Of a stretch of DNA of 5,758 nt, positions 1 through 5,744 are shown in pieces. Position numbers and translations under genes: made by a program. The notes beneath the pieces were generated by a model that was not told where the DNA came from, did no database searches, and saw nothing but the letters and a program-made list of their open reading frames with translations. Numbering within the stretch: position 1 is the first letter of the stretch; each line of letters opens with the position of its first letter. The stretch lies in contig CAJOED010000108.1 in NCBI GenBank assembly GCA_905233335.1, positions 1 to 5,758 on the forward strand. Reading direction: 5' to 3'. This stretch comes from an uncultured Synergistales bacterium (lineage in GTDB: Bacteria; Synergistota; Synergistia; Synergistales; Aminobacteriaceae).

Positions 1-1074
1 GAAATTATATCCGCAACTCGCTCAATCTTGTTCGCCTTCACAACGTTAGAGCCGCAGAAAAATAACCCCGTCTCCCAGTTCCCTACCTGCGCATCAACTA
101 ACGCCGCAGCTATGCAGAACGTCTCACGCGTCTTCCTGTAGCGGCAGTGTGTCAGGCAGTTCGCGAAACACGGCTTACTCTCTACCTGGCCTTCAAGATA
201 TTTTGCTACAAACGGATTCTTTATCGCGCGTCCCGGAAGACCAGCCGGACTGTGTATCAGCACAACGTCTTCTTCTTTTGCGTCAATATATGCCTGCTTG
301 AACCTGTCTGACGCATCACCCTCAACAGTGCACGCAAAACGCGTTCCCATCTGCACACCCTTTGCACCGAGCGCAAACACTCTCTCGATGTCTGACTTGT
401 CCCAAATACCTCCGGCCGCAATCACGGGAATATCGCTCTTCATTTCTTCCGTAACATAACGCACAACATCAGGCAGAGCGTTCTCAAGCCTCAATGCAGG
501 GTCGTACACCTGCTCAATCGTCGTTGCTCCCAAGTGCCCTCCTGCTGTTGCTGGCTCCTCAACAACGAATGCGTCGGGCTGACGGTGATATTTTTTCTCC
601 CAATGACGCGTGATGAGACTCGCGGCCTTTGCTGATGACACTATCGGCACAAGAGCAACATCGGGAAAATCTTTTGTGTAGTCGGGAAGCCGTAAGGGGA
701 GTCCAGCACCCGAAATTATGATGTTCGCTCCTCCTTCTGCTGAAGATCTCACCTGCCTGTCGGAGTCCGTAAGAGCTACCATGCAGTTCACCGCGATATC
801 CTTCAGGGCCTGCTATGGATTTTGCCTTTGCTATTGCTTCCTTAATCACTATTTCGTTCAGCTCAAAGTAATTATGCTTCTCCACCGAAAACAACGGCGA
901 ACTATGAGCGATACCGACGCTTGCGATTGTCCCTATTGCCCCGCATTTCGCAACATTACCGGCCAAGTTAGCCCCGGAAATTTCTACGCCCATACCTCCC
1001 TGTATTAATGGATAACGCGGAGTATATTTTCCTATCCTCAAAATATTTTTTTCCAACTTGATAACACTCTCCAT
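1..1074 (-). pseudogene. Nitronate monooxygenase (2-nitropropane dioxygenase family), frameshifted and cut by the window edge
   Basis: FMN-dependent TIM-barrel enzyme of the nitronate monooxygenase / FabK group, which oxidises alkyl nitronates such as propionate 3-nitronate; cytoplasmic. The N-terminal part (1074 to about 800) shows the IQGGMGVEIS flavin-binding start and GAIGTIASVGI. Beyond about 797 the family sequence continues in another frame to the window edge: IAVNCMVALTDSDRQVRSS, then EEPATAGGHLGATT with the probable catalytic His (codon 534-536), PVIAAGGIWD, GAKGVQMGTRFA (FMN phosphate loops), SPAGLPGRAI, and a Cys-rich tail (CFANCLTHC, then a fourth Cys). The original frame hits a stop at 559-561. 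Restoring one AT unit at 796-799 would give GPEGYIAVN, which fits the family. The first about 358 codons lie in the window, so little of the C-terminus is missing. No clear ribosome site precedes the ATG at 1074; TTG at 1056 behind GGAGAG is an alternative. Family call is firm; true pseudogene versus sequence error is open. Confidence 0.85.
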
Positions 1075-1106
1075 ACTATTAATTAATCGCTGATTTTTTG
1101 AAGTAT

Positions 1107-1112
1107 ATCATA
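1107..1112 (-). promoter_or_regulatory. Possible -10 box upstream of the nitronate monooxygenase gene
   Basis: Read on the minus strand this is TATGAT, one mismatch from TATAAT, about 33 bases before the ATG at 1074. It overlaps the intergenic gap and lies just past the kinase stop codon (1117-1119). No convincing -35 box sits 16-18 bases upstream, so the gene may instead be read through from the kinase operon, whose stop is only 42 bases away. Confidence 0.25.
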
Positions 1113-1116
1113 GTGT

Positions 1117-2496
1117 TTATGCTATTTTCAGCGTTATCTTGAAGCATGTACCTTCACCCTTCACACTTTCAGCAGTAATCCTCCCGCCGTGCGCCTCAAC
1201 AGCCGCCTTCACTATCGCAAGCCCGACTCCGCTCCCGCCCGTAACCCTAGCGCGCGACTCATCAGCCCGGTAGAAACGCTCAAAGATATTCGGCAGGTCT
1301 TCAGGAGATATTCCGATGCCCGTATCACTCACCTCAATTATTGCGTTGTTATTATCTGCATACAGCTTCACTCTCACACTTCCGCCCTTGTCCGTGTAAC
1401 GTAAAGCGTTCGACAGCAGGTTATCGATTACGTGCCGAAATTTGTCCCTATCAATGTCGCAAAATATTTTTTCTGTGAGTTCGTCCGTGAAAGTTATACC
1501 AGCCGCCTCAAACACAGCCCTAAATGCCTCAACTACCGGCGCAAGAAACTTCTTCATGTCTGTGTGCTCGGTGTGAATCGCGAGGGTTTCTCCCTCAAGC
1601 CGTGTCAATGCGTCGATGTTCCCGATGAGTTCGCCCAGCCTCGACATTTCGTTCACGCACAAATTCAGGCGTTCGGGTGTCGGCTCAAGTATCCCGTCAG
1701 CAATCGCCTCTATCTGTGTCCGAACAACAGTAAGCGGTGTCCGTAACTCATGCGCAACATCTACCATTAACCGCCGCCGTAATTTTTCCTGCCCGTCAAG
1801 CGAACGTCCGAGATCCTCAACTCCACGCGTCAGTGCATCAAGTTCACGTATCCCGGAAGGCTGCAGCTTCCCGCCGGTGTCGTAGTCTCCTCGTGAAATG
1901 CGTTCGGTGCGTCTGATTGCGTTTATCACGGGACGGCTCAACATTCCCGCAACGAAATATCCCACCCCGCAAGCCGCAAGTATCATCACCAGTGCTCCTG
2001 CCAACGTGTACTGCATGAGGTAAGCTATGAATGAACGTTCAAAGTGTCCCAGCGGTAATCGGTGCTCAATCTCAAGCATTCCGATGTATTTTTCGCGGCC
2101 AAGTTTCATGGTTATGTGTTCGGATTTTCCTCCGTCATCAGGGGGTGGAGCAGGCATGTTCATATTCATGTGTCCTCTGTGCTGCATCGGGTTCATCGTG
2201 AAAATTTCCCGGTTGTTATTGTCGTACAGGGTGATAATCATTCCTGCCCATTGCGGAGCGGGGTGCAAGATGTCCATTACCCGTCTGCGTTTCCACATGC
2301 CGCCTTCCTCATCGTAAAGTGTCGTTAGTGATTCGCAGAGATTTTCGAGGTCAGCATTTCGGCGTTGAAGCTGGTATGTCCTGAAAGCGTTTATGCTCAA
2401 CTTCACGCCCAGCGCAGGAACGACAATCCCCGACAGCACAGCCAGCATAACATACAGTGTCAGGAAGCGCGAACGTAAAGACCTACTTCTCATCAT
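1117..2496 (-). CDS. Membrane sensor histidine kinase (HAMP, HisKA, HATPase_c) with Met/His-rich extracytoplasmic loop
   Basis: Sensor kinase of a two-component system, expected to autophosphorylate and pass phosphate to the regulator encoded just upstream. Numbered from the ATG at 2496 (459 aa): membrane segment about 12-33, extracytoplasmic sensor region about 34-157, second membrane segment about 158-183, HAMP about 184-235, H-box VDVAHELRTPLT with phosphoacceptor His249, N-box DNLLSNALRYTD (Asn359, Asn363), G1 DTGIGI 391-396, F-box FERFYR 405-410, G2 GGSGVGLAI 420-428. All catalytic motifs are intact and the length is normal for a CpxA/BaeS-style kinase. The sensor region holds MNPMQHRGHMNMNM (101-114) followed by APPPDDGG, a stretch resembling Met/His metal-binding loops. 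The reading frame overlaps the regulator by 14 bases, so translation is probably coupled. TTG at 2499, ATG at 2496 and ATG at 2493 are all possible starts; AGG at 2501-2503 is best spaced for 2493. The ligand is not known. Confidence 0.95.
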   Translation of the reverse strand: MMRSRSLRSRFLTLYVMLAVLSGIVVPALGVKLSINAFRTYQLQRRNADLENLCESLTTLYDEEGGMWKRRRVMDILHPAPQWAGMIITLYDNNNREIFTMNPMQHRGHMNMNMPAPPPDDGGKSEHITMKLGREKYIGMLEIEHRLPLGHFERSFIAYLMQYTLAGALVMILAACGVGYFVAGMLSRPVINAIRRTERISRGDYDTGGKLQPSGIRELDALTRGVEDLGRSLDGQEKLRRRLMVDVAHELRTPLTVVRTQIEAIADGILEPTPERLNLCVNEMSRLGELIGNIDALTRLEGETLAIHTEHTDMKKFLAPVVEAFRAVFEAAGITFTDELTEKIFCDIDRDKFRHVIDNLLSNALRYTDKGGSVRVKLYADNNNAIIEVSDTGIGISPEDLPNIFERFYRADESRARVTGGSGVGLAIVKAAVEAHGGRITAESVKGEGTCFKITLKIA

Positions 2497-3166
2497 CAAA
2501 CCTGTAGCCGAAACCGTAAATCGTCTTAATCCACCCGTTTTCGTGTCCCGGCTCTGCTAATTTTTTGCGCAAGTTCTTTATGTACGTGTCTATTGTTCTG
2601 TCGAAACCGTCATAGTCATCACCGAGTGCGGTACGTATGATTTCTTCCCTGCTCCATGTTCTTACGGGTCGTGATACGAGAGTCGAAAATATCAGGAACT
2701 CACTTTTCGTTACCTGTATGGGCACGCCGTCTTTGCGGATCTCTACGCGTTCGGGGTCAATCTCGATTCGTCCGTTGGCGTAAGTGCCTGAAGCTATGTT
2801 GTCGCGGGATTCTTTCGGGCGTAACTGTGCGCGTATTCGTGCCATTAACACACGGGGGCTGAAAGGTTTTGCTACGTAGTCATTTGCGCCGGTATCGAGT
2901 CCCTCAACGACATCTGACTCGCTGGTCTTGGCCGTGAGCATGATGATTGGTACAGAAGATTTTTCGCGTATACGACGACATACTTCCTCGCCTGACAATT
3001 TCGGGAGCATGAGGTCAAGCAGTACGAGGTCTATATCGTCATGTTCGAACACATCGAGCGCGGACAGTCCGTCGGGAGCGTAAACAGTTTCGTAGCCCTC
3101 ACGTTTTGCGTATGCGCTGACGACTTCAGCTATATGTGCTTCATCTTCCACTATCAATATCTTCAT
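2483..3166 (-). CDS. OmpR/PhoB-family response regulator
   Basis: DNA-binding response regulator, 227 aa, the usual length for the OmpR/PhoB subfamily. The receiver domain (about 1-117) starts MKILIVEDEAHIAEV with acidic residues Glu7, Asp8 and Glu9; phosphoacceptor Asp51 is in LLDLMLPKLSG, the switch Thr78 in IIMLTAK, and the conserved Lys100 in YVAKPF. The C-terminal winged helix (about 130-224) shows VTKSEFLIFSTL, then DRTIDTYIKNLRKKL as the recognition helix region and TIYGFGYRF as the wing. It is first in a regulator-kinase operon and is divergent from three small secreted-protein genes, so it most likely controls the shared intergenic region and possibly its own promoter. A GGAGAG stretch (3176-3181, minus strand) provides the ribosome site for the ATG at 3166. 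General features resemble CpxR/BaeR-type regulators, but orthology cannot be decided from motifs alone. Confidence 0.96.
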   Translation of the reverse strand: MKILIVEDEAHIAEVVSAYAKREGYETVYAPDGLSALDVFEHDDIDLVLLDLMLPKLSGEEVCRRIREKSSVPIIMLTAKTSESDVVEGLDTGANDYVAKPFSPRVLMARIRAQLRPKESRDNIASGTYANGRIEIDPERVEIRKDGVPIQVTKSEFLIFSTLVSRPVRTWSREEIIRTALGDDYDGFDRTIDTYIKNLRKKLAEPGHENGWIKTIYGFGYRFDDEK

Positions 3167-3182
3167 GTGTTACTTCTCTCCA

Positions 3183-3226
3183 TTCACAAAAAATACATTT
3201 TCACTTCACATTGCGTTCATAATTAC
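3183..3226. promoter_or_regulatory. Four tandem 11-base-phased TTCAC-like repeats, candidate operator for the response regulator
   Basis: TTCAC at 3183, TACAT at 3194, TTCAC at 3205 and TTCAT at 3216 begin exactly 11 bases apart, one helical turn. OmpR/PhoB-family regulators typically bind direct repeats with this spacing as head-to-tail dimers. The third copy overlaps the candidate plus-strand -35 element (3205-3210). An extra out-of-phase TTCAC lies at 3200. The flanks between the pentamers are not conserved and the region is AT-rich, so the assignment to the adjacent regulator is an inference. Confidence 0.45.
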
Positions 3227-3251
3227 CTGTTATTCTATCAGCGTTGAAACA

Positions 3252-3257
3252 AGGAGG
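3252..3257 (+). promoter_or_regulatory. Strong ribosome binding site (AGGAGG) for the first secreted-protein gene
   Basis: A perfect AGGAGG lies 8 bases before the ATG at 3266. It fixes the start and supports translation of this small gene of unknown family. Confidence 0.85.
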
Positions 3258-3265
3258 TCGAGAAA

Positions 3266-3580
3266 ATGAAACGGAACAGAAAAATAACAACAGCACTTGC
3301 AGTAGTGATAGCAGGAAGCATGTTTTACGGAACACAGCCGGCCGACGCAGGAATATTGAGCAAGCTGGGACTGAAAGTTGACGAGATAAACATCACGCTC
3401 AAAGGCAAGAACAGCCGCAGTAATCAGCAGACACCTCCGCCGCCGCAACAGCACTATGAAGCACGAAGGCCGGAACCTCCGCGAGAACATTACGAGGAGC
3501 CGCACAGCAGGAAAGTTATCAAGGAAGTGGAAGTCGTGAGATACTACGAGGACGACAGAAGGCCGCCCCGCAGAAGGTAA
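3266..3580 (+). CDS. Small exported Pro/Arg/His-rich protein, unknown family
   Basis: 104 aa, not recognised. Residues 1-28 form a classical Sec signal peptide: basic MKRNRK, hydrophobic TTALAVVIAGSMF, and an ADA cleavage site before Gly29. The mature part starts GILSKLGLKVDEINITLKG, a possible short beta or amphipathic segment, followed by a low-complexity tail with QQTPPPPQQ, two HYE motifs separated by a Pro/Arg stretch (QHYEARRPEPPREHYEE), then KVIKEVEVVRYYEDD and a strongly basic RRPPRRR end. The mature protein is probably periplasmic or cell-wall associated; the basic, proline-rich tail could bind polyanions or peptidoglycan, but this is only a guess. It is first in a three-gene operon of signal-peptide proteins transcribed away from the two-component system, which suggests induction by that system. 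The real start is fixed by the perfect ribosome site and the signal peptide. Confidence 0.85.
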   Translation: MKRNRKITTALAVVIAGSMFYGTQPADAGILSKLGLKVDEINITLKGKNSRSNQQTPPPPQQHYEARRPEPPREHYEEPHSRKVIKEVEVVRYYEDDRRPPRRR

Positions 3581-3585
3581 TACAG

Positions 3586-3592
3586 AAGGAGG
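3586..3592 (+). promoter_or_regulatory. Ribosome binding site (AAGGAGG) supporting a GTG start
   Basis: AAGGAGG lies 10 bases before the GTG at 3603. Together with the signal peptide that begins there, it decides the non-ATG start of the KRPP-repeat gene. Confidence 0.8.
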
Positions 3593-3602
3593 ATTTTCAG
3601 CA

Positions 3603-3857
3603 GTGAAGAAAGCAGCAGCAGGATTAGTGATTGCAGGTATAGTTTGTGCGTCATGTGCAGCGATGGCCTCAACAACAACGAAACGTCCACCGATGCCCCC
3701 CGACGGTAAACGCCCGCCCATGATGATGAGCGGAGACAAAAGACCGCCCCTTCCGCCCGACGGAAAACATCCGCGCATTAGTGGAGACAAGAGACCGCCG
3801 CGCTTCAACGGACAACAACCGCCGGAGCCGCCGGAAATCAACGGGAACAACAAATAA
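3603..3857 (+). CDS. Small exported KRPP-repeat protein, unknown family
   Basis: 84 aa from a GTG start; not recognised. Residues 1-22 are a signal peptide (MKKAAAGLVIAGIV core, AMA cleavage site before Ser23). The two Cys in VCASC do not form a lipobox, so it is predicted soluble and secreted. Nearly all the mature chain is a degenerate tandem repeat (residues 27-70) of alternating units: KRPPMPPDG, KRPPMMMSGD, KRPPLPPDG, KHPRISGD, KRPPRFNG, then a QQPPEPP tail. The chain is basic, Pro-rich and contains a run of three Met (MMM), so it should be extended and unfolded; a peptidoglycan-, polyanion- or metal-binding role is conceivable but unproved. It lies 22 bases after the preceding gene and 21 before the next, all with strong ribosome sites, so the three form one operon. 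Signal peptide, ribosome site and operon position make it a real gene rather than chance low complexity. Confidence 0.82.
   Translation: MKKAAAGLVIAGIVCASCAAMASTTTKRPPMPPDGKRPPMMMSGDKRPPLPPDGKHPRISGDKRPPRFNGQQPPEPPEINGNNK
3681..3812 (+). repeat. In-gene tandem repeat encoding alternating KRPP units
   Basis: Five units of 8-10 codons alternate between a KRPPxPPDG form and a KRPP/KHPR form ending SGD, with the last unit ending FNG. The DNA is diverged in third positions while Lys-Arg-Pro-Pro is largely kept, suggesting old repeats maintained at protein level rather than a fresh slippage product. Confidence 0.75.
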
Positions 3858-3862
3858 CTATT

Positions 3863-3868
3863 AGGAGG
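3863..3868 (+). promoter_or_regulatory. Strong ribosome binding site (AGGAGG) for the Spy/ZraP-like gene
   Basis: A perfect AGGAGG is followed by an AT-rich spacer of 10 bases (TATATATATC) and the ATG at 3879. It lies in the 21-base gap after the previous stop. Confidence 0.85.
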
Positions 3869-3878
3869 TATATATATC

Positions 3879-4376
3879 ATGAAGAAAGTATTAGCAGTAG
3901 TGTTAGTGGTGTGTGTGGTGTGTGCTGCAGGTTCAGCGTTTGCGCAGAATAGACAGCAGAGAAACGGACGCGATAACTTTGAGCCGTGCAACTGTGAACG
4001 TGGACAGTTCGAGGGCAGACGCGGAGGGTTTGAGCCTGGTATGCGCGGAGGTTTTGAGGAACGACGCATGATGTTCGCTCCTGACATGCCAAAAGAGATA
4101 CGCGAAAAAGCAGTCGAACTTGCGAAACTCCATATTGATCTTGAGGAAGCATTATCAAGCCGCCCGGTGAATAAGGAGAAGGCTCTTGAAGTTCACGCGA
4201 AAATGCAGAAGCTCGAACAGGAAATAGAAGCGTGGAAGTTTGCACAGAGGCTTGAACGCATCGAGGCAGCGGGGGCAAACCCGGAACATAACAGGAGAGC
4301 GCATCCCATGCCCAACGCACCGAAACCAGAAAATGCTCCCGAACTCCCTGATACTACAGGAGCACCCGAAAAATAA
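3879..4376 (+). CDS. Periplasmic Spy/CpxP/ZraP-like helical protein with RGGFE repeats
   Basis: 165 aa. Signal peptide 1-22 (MKKVLAVVLVVCVVCAAGSAFA, cleavage before Gln23). A Gly/Arg/Phe-rich linker follows with a Cys-x-Cys pair (Cys37, Cys39) and three RGxFE copies (41-45, 48-52, 56-60), then RRMMFAPDM. Residues about 71-130 are predicted to form an amphipathic helical hairpin: EIREKAVELAKLHIDLEEAL, a turn at SSRPVNKE, then EVHAKMQKLEQEIEAWKFAQRLERIEAA. This helix-(P-x-N/D)-helix pattern is that of the metal-resistance / Spy-CpxP-ZraP superfamily, periplasmic dimers that act as chaperones or metal-binding repressors of their sensor kinases. The usual LTxxQ motif is not visible, and the C-terminus is a His/Pro/Ala-rich tail (HNRRAHPMP). 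It is last in the operon, before a terminator, and the operon diverges from a kinase-regulator pair as cpxP does from cpxRA. Assignment rests on helix pattern and context. Confidence 0.75.
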   Translation: MKKVLAVVLVVCVVCAAGSAFAQNRQQRNGRDNFEPCNCERGQFEGRRGGFEPGMRGGFEERRMMFAPDMPKEIREKAVELAKLHIDLEEALSSRPVNKEKALEVHAKMQKLEQEIEAWKFAQRLERIEAAGANPEHNRRAHPMPNAPKPENAPELPDTTGAPEK

Positions 4377-4390
4377 TTACTTTACGTATT

Positions 4391-4422
4391 CCCCCGTTGT
4401 GAAAGGCGGGGGATTTTTTTTT
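4391..4422 (+). terminator. Rho-independent terminator of the small secreted-protein operon
   Basis: CCCCCG (4391-4396) pairs with CGGGGG (4407-4412), extendable by two G-U pairs around a GTGAAA loop, and is followed by A and nine T residues (4414-4422). It starts 14 bases after the stop at 4376. There is no T-run on the other strand, so it is expected to work only for the plus-strand operon, protecting it from the convergent protease gene. Confidence 0.92.
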
Positions 4423-4428
4423 GCGCGC

Positions 4429-5730
4429 TCACTTCTTCTGTATCGTGTAAGCCTTTATGCATACGTTGCTTTTCAGGTTAACGCCGTCCGTCCATGTTCT
4501 GCCGTCCCTGGAAAAATAACTTTCCTTCTCGTGCACAACAAAATTCTCTGAATAATTCTGCCTGTAATTTTCGACCGGCATAAGTTCCCCTGAAAGTTTC
4601 AGCACCACCGAAAAATATTCGCCCTTGTTCATGCGCACTTCTTCCGGCAATGTTATAGTGTGCCACCCTGCAAACTCTATTTTTCCCTTTGTGCTTGCCG
4701 ATAACTTTCCGCTTCTCGGTGATGACGGAAAATTTTTCCCGCTCGTGTACACATAGAGTTCGTAGTTCGTATTGTTGCCGGGTGTGAAGAAGGCTGCCTC
4801 CCTCAAGTGTTCACGTTCGCCGCGTACCCTGAAGATGTTTGCCGCCCACGAGTAATTCACCGTCGAGCAGAATCCTAAATCATCGTAGCCGTAGTACCGC
4901 AGTCGTGGGTTGTTCTTTTCGACGATGAACGCAGTCCCGCCGTAAAAATATTGTTCGTACGACATCCAGAAATACCCGCTGTTGTTGCCGCGCATATCCC
5001 CCCACGAATTTTTGATGAGCCATGCGCCGTCGTGTTTGGGCTGTGGGCTGAAATGTTCGCGCGAAAAGTTGTCGTCCCATCCGGCAATAACTACCTCGTG
5101 ATTCGTGTCTTTTCCGTGAGTATTGTCGTAGTACGTGAAGTAGCCGTGCCTCCTGGTGTAGCTGAATACGTCGCTGTAAAAGCTGATGACTAATGCGCCG
5201 TGCTTCATGATGAGTTCTTTCATGGTGTCATTGTCGGGGCGTTGACGAGCCGCAAGAAAATATACGTCCCTCAAACGCATAGCACGCTTGAAACTTTCAG
5301 GAGCTTTCTTTTCGAGCTGTTTGCGGAGTTCGTAAGTTACCTGCGGGGTGTATGGGAGTTCCTGTTCACTAGTTGCCCCCGATAACCTCATCAGGAACGA
5401 GGAAGAACGGAACGGGTTGCCCTCAAGGCTCAAAGTCCCGGAAGTGTGCCGCGAGGTAAAAGCGCGTTCGGGTTTGGGATCTTTGTAGACGTAGAATGCT
5501 AATTGCAGTTCGGAAAGGTTGGGGATTTTTCCGTCGGTGTTGAGGTTTTGCGTGAGGTAATTGCTCTCCATTGCCGCGACTGCCGCGAACGCCCAGCAGG
5601 GGCCTGGAATGCCCTGATTTTTGACGCTGGTAATTCTGCCGTAGTCTCTTAGGTCGTAGCTTGAGGGGAGTGCTTGAGCTTCACACACAGAAAGTAATAA
5701 CGTCAACATGACCGCAAAAAGTTTTTTCAT
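4429..5730 (-). CDS. Secreted papain-family (C1A) cysteine protease with C-terminal lectin-like domain
   Basis: Exported cysteine endopeptidase, 433 aa from the ATG at 5730. Signal peptide 1-20 (MKKLFAVMLTLLLSV, cleavage after EAQA). The catalytic domain begins at once with LPSSYDLRDYGRITSVKNQG: oxyanion Gln39, nucleophile Cys45 in GPCWAFA, catalytic His211 in TNHEVVIAGWDD, Asn241 in LIKNSWGD, so all active-site residues are present. No inhibitory propeptide is visible between signal and catalytic domain. From about 277 (YYGYDDLGF) to the end, a beta-rich region with AANIFRV, NYELYVYTSG, GWHTITLPEEV, GEYFSVVLKL and DGRTWTD matches the lectin-like domain often found at the C-terminus of bacterial C1A proteases. 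An ATG at 5739 touches the AGGAG directly and is unlikely to be used. The likely role is extracytoplasmic proteolysis, perhaps of host or dietary protein. It is convergent with the small-protein operon and shares no intergenic regulatory region with it. Confidence 0.95.
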   Translation of the reverse strand: MKKLFAVMLTLLLSVCEAQALPSSYDLRDYGRITSVKNQGIPGPCWAFAAVAAMESNYLTQNLNTDGKIPNLSELQLAFYVYKDPKPERAFTSRHTSGTLSLEGNPFRSSSFLMRLSGATSEQELPYTPQVTYELRKQLEKKAPESFKRAMRLRDVYFLAARQRPDNDTMKELIMKHGALVISFYSDVFSYTRRHGYFTYYDNTHGKDTNHEVVIAGWDDNFSREHFSPQPKHDGAWLIKNSWGDMRGNNSGYFWMSYEQYFYGGTAFIVEKNNPRLRYYGYDDLGFCSTVNYSWAANIFRVRGEREHLREAAFFTPGNNTNYELYVYTSGKNFPSSPRSGKLSASTKGKIEFAGWHTITLPEEVRMNKGEYFSVVLKLSGELMPVENYRQNYSENFVVHEKESYFSRDGRTWTDGVNLKSNVCIKAYTIQKK

Positions 5731-5739
5731 CGTAATCAT

Positions 5740-5744
5740 CTCCT
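5740..5744 (-). promoter_or_regulatory. Ribosome binding site deciding the protease start
   Basis: AGGAG on the minus strand lies 9 bases before the ATG at 5730 but directly abuts the upstream in-frame ATG at 5739, so the downstream MKKLF start is the functional one. Confidence 0.8.

Larger units (their letters stand above)
3167..3265. promoter_or_regulatory. Divergent promoter region between the response regulator and the small secreted-protein operon
   Basis: These 99 AT-rich bases must hold the promoters for both directions. For the plus strand the best pair is TTCACA (3205-3210) and TGTTAT (3228-3233) with 17 bases between; TATTCT (3231-3236) is another possible -10. For the minus strand only weak candidates are seen, such as TAATTA around 3221-3226 with a poor -35. 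The region also carries the 11-base-phased TTCAC repeats listed separately. No protein-coding potential is evident within it. Confidence 0.6.

Noticed and set aside
559..797. The C-terminal part of the uninterrupted minus-strand frame after GPEGY as real protein
   Set aside because: After about 797 this frame gives Arg/Ser/Cys-rich nonsense, while the neighbouring frame carries the conserved nitronate monooxygenase sequence.
718..1008. A 96-codon plus-strand frame over the nitronate monooxygenase frameshift
   Set aside because: It is antisense to coding sequence recognisable in both minus-strand frames of the flavoenzyme; it has no domain of its own.
3645..3662. Possible lipoprotein signal (VCASC) in the KRPP-repeat protein
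   Set aside because: Neither Cys is preceded by an acceptable lipobox, and a normal AMA signal peptidase I site follows.
3681..3812. Short tandem repeats considered as a CRISPR array or intergenic repeat
   Set aside because: Units are 24-30 bases without spacers, always multiples of three, and lie wholly inside an open frame; they are protein repeats.
3230..4087. A 285-codon open frame on the minus strand opposite the three small secreted-protein genes
   Set aside because: It is the antisense image of Pro/Arg/Gly-rich codons, covers all three plus-strand ribosome sites, and encodes low-complexity sequence. The plus-strand genes have signal peptides and well-spaced AGGAGG sites.
3877..4320. 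A 147-codon minus-strand frame opposite the Spy/ZraP-like gene
   Set aside because: No recognisable domain, and it lies antisense to a gene with a signal peptide, ribosome site and downstream terminator.
4391..4422. Terminator hairpin as a bidirectional terminator also serving the protease gene
   Set aside because: The T-run is present only on the plus strand; the minus strand would read mixed sequence after the hairpin.
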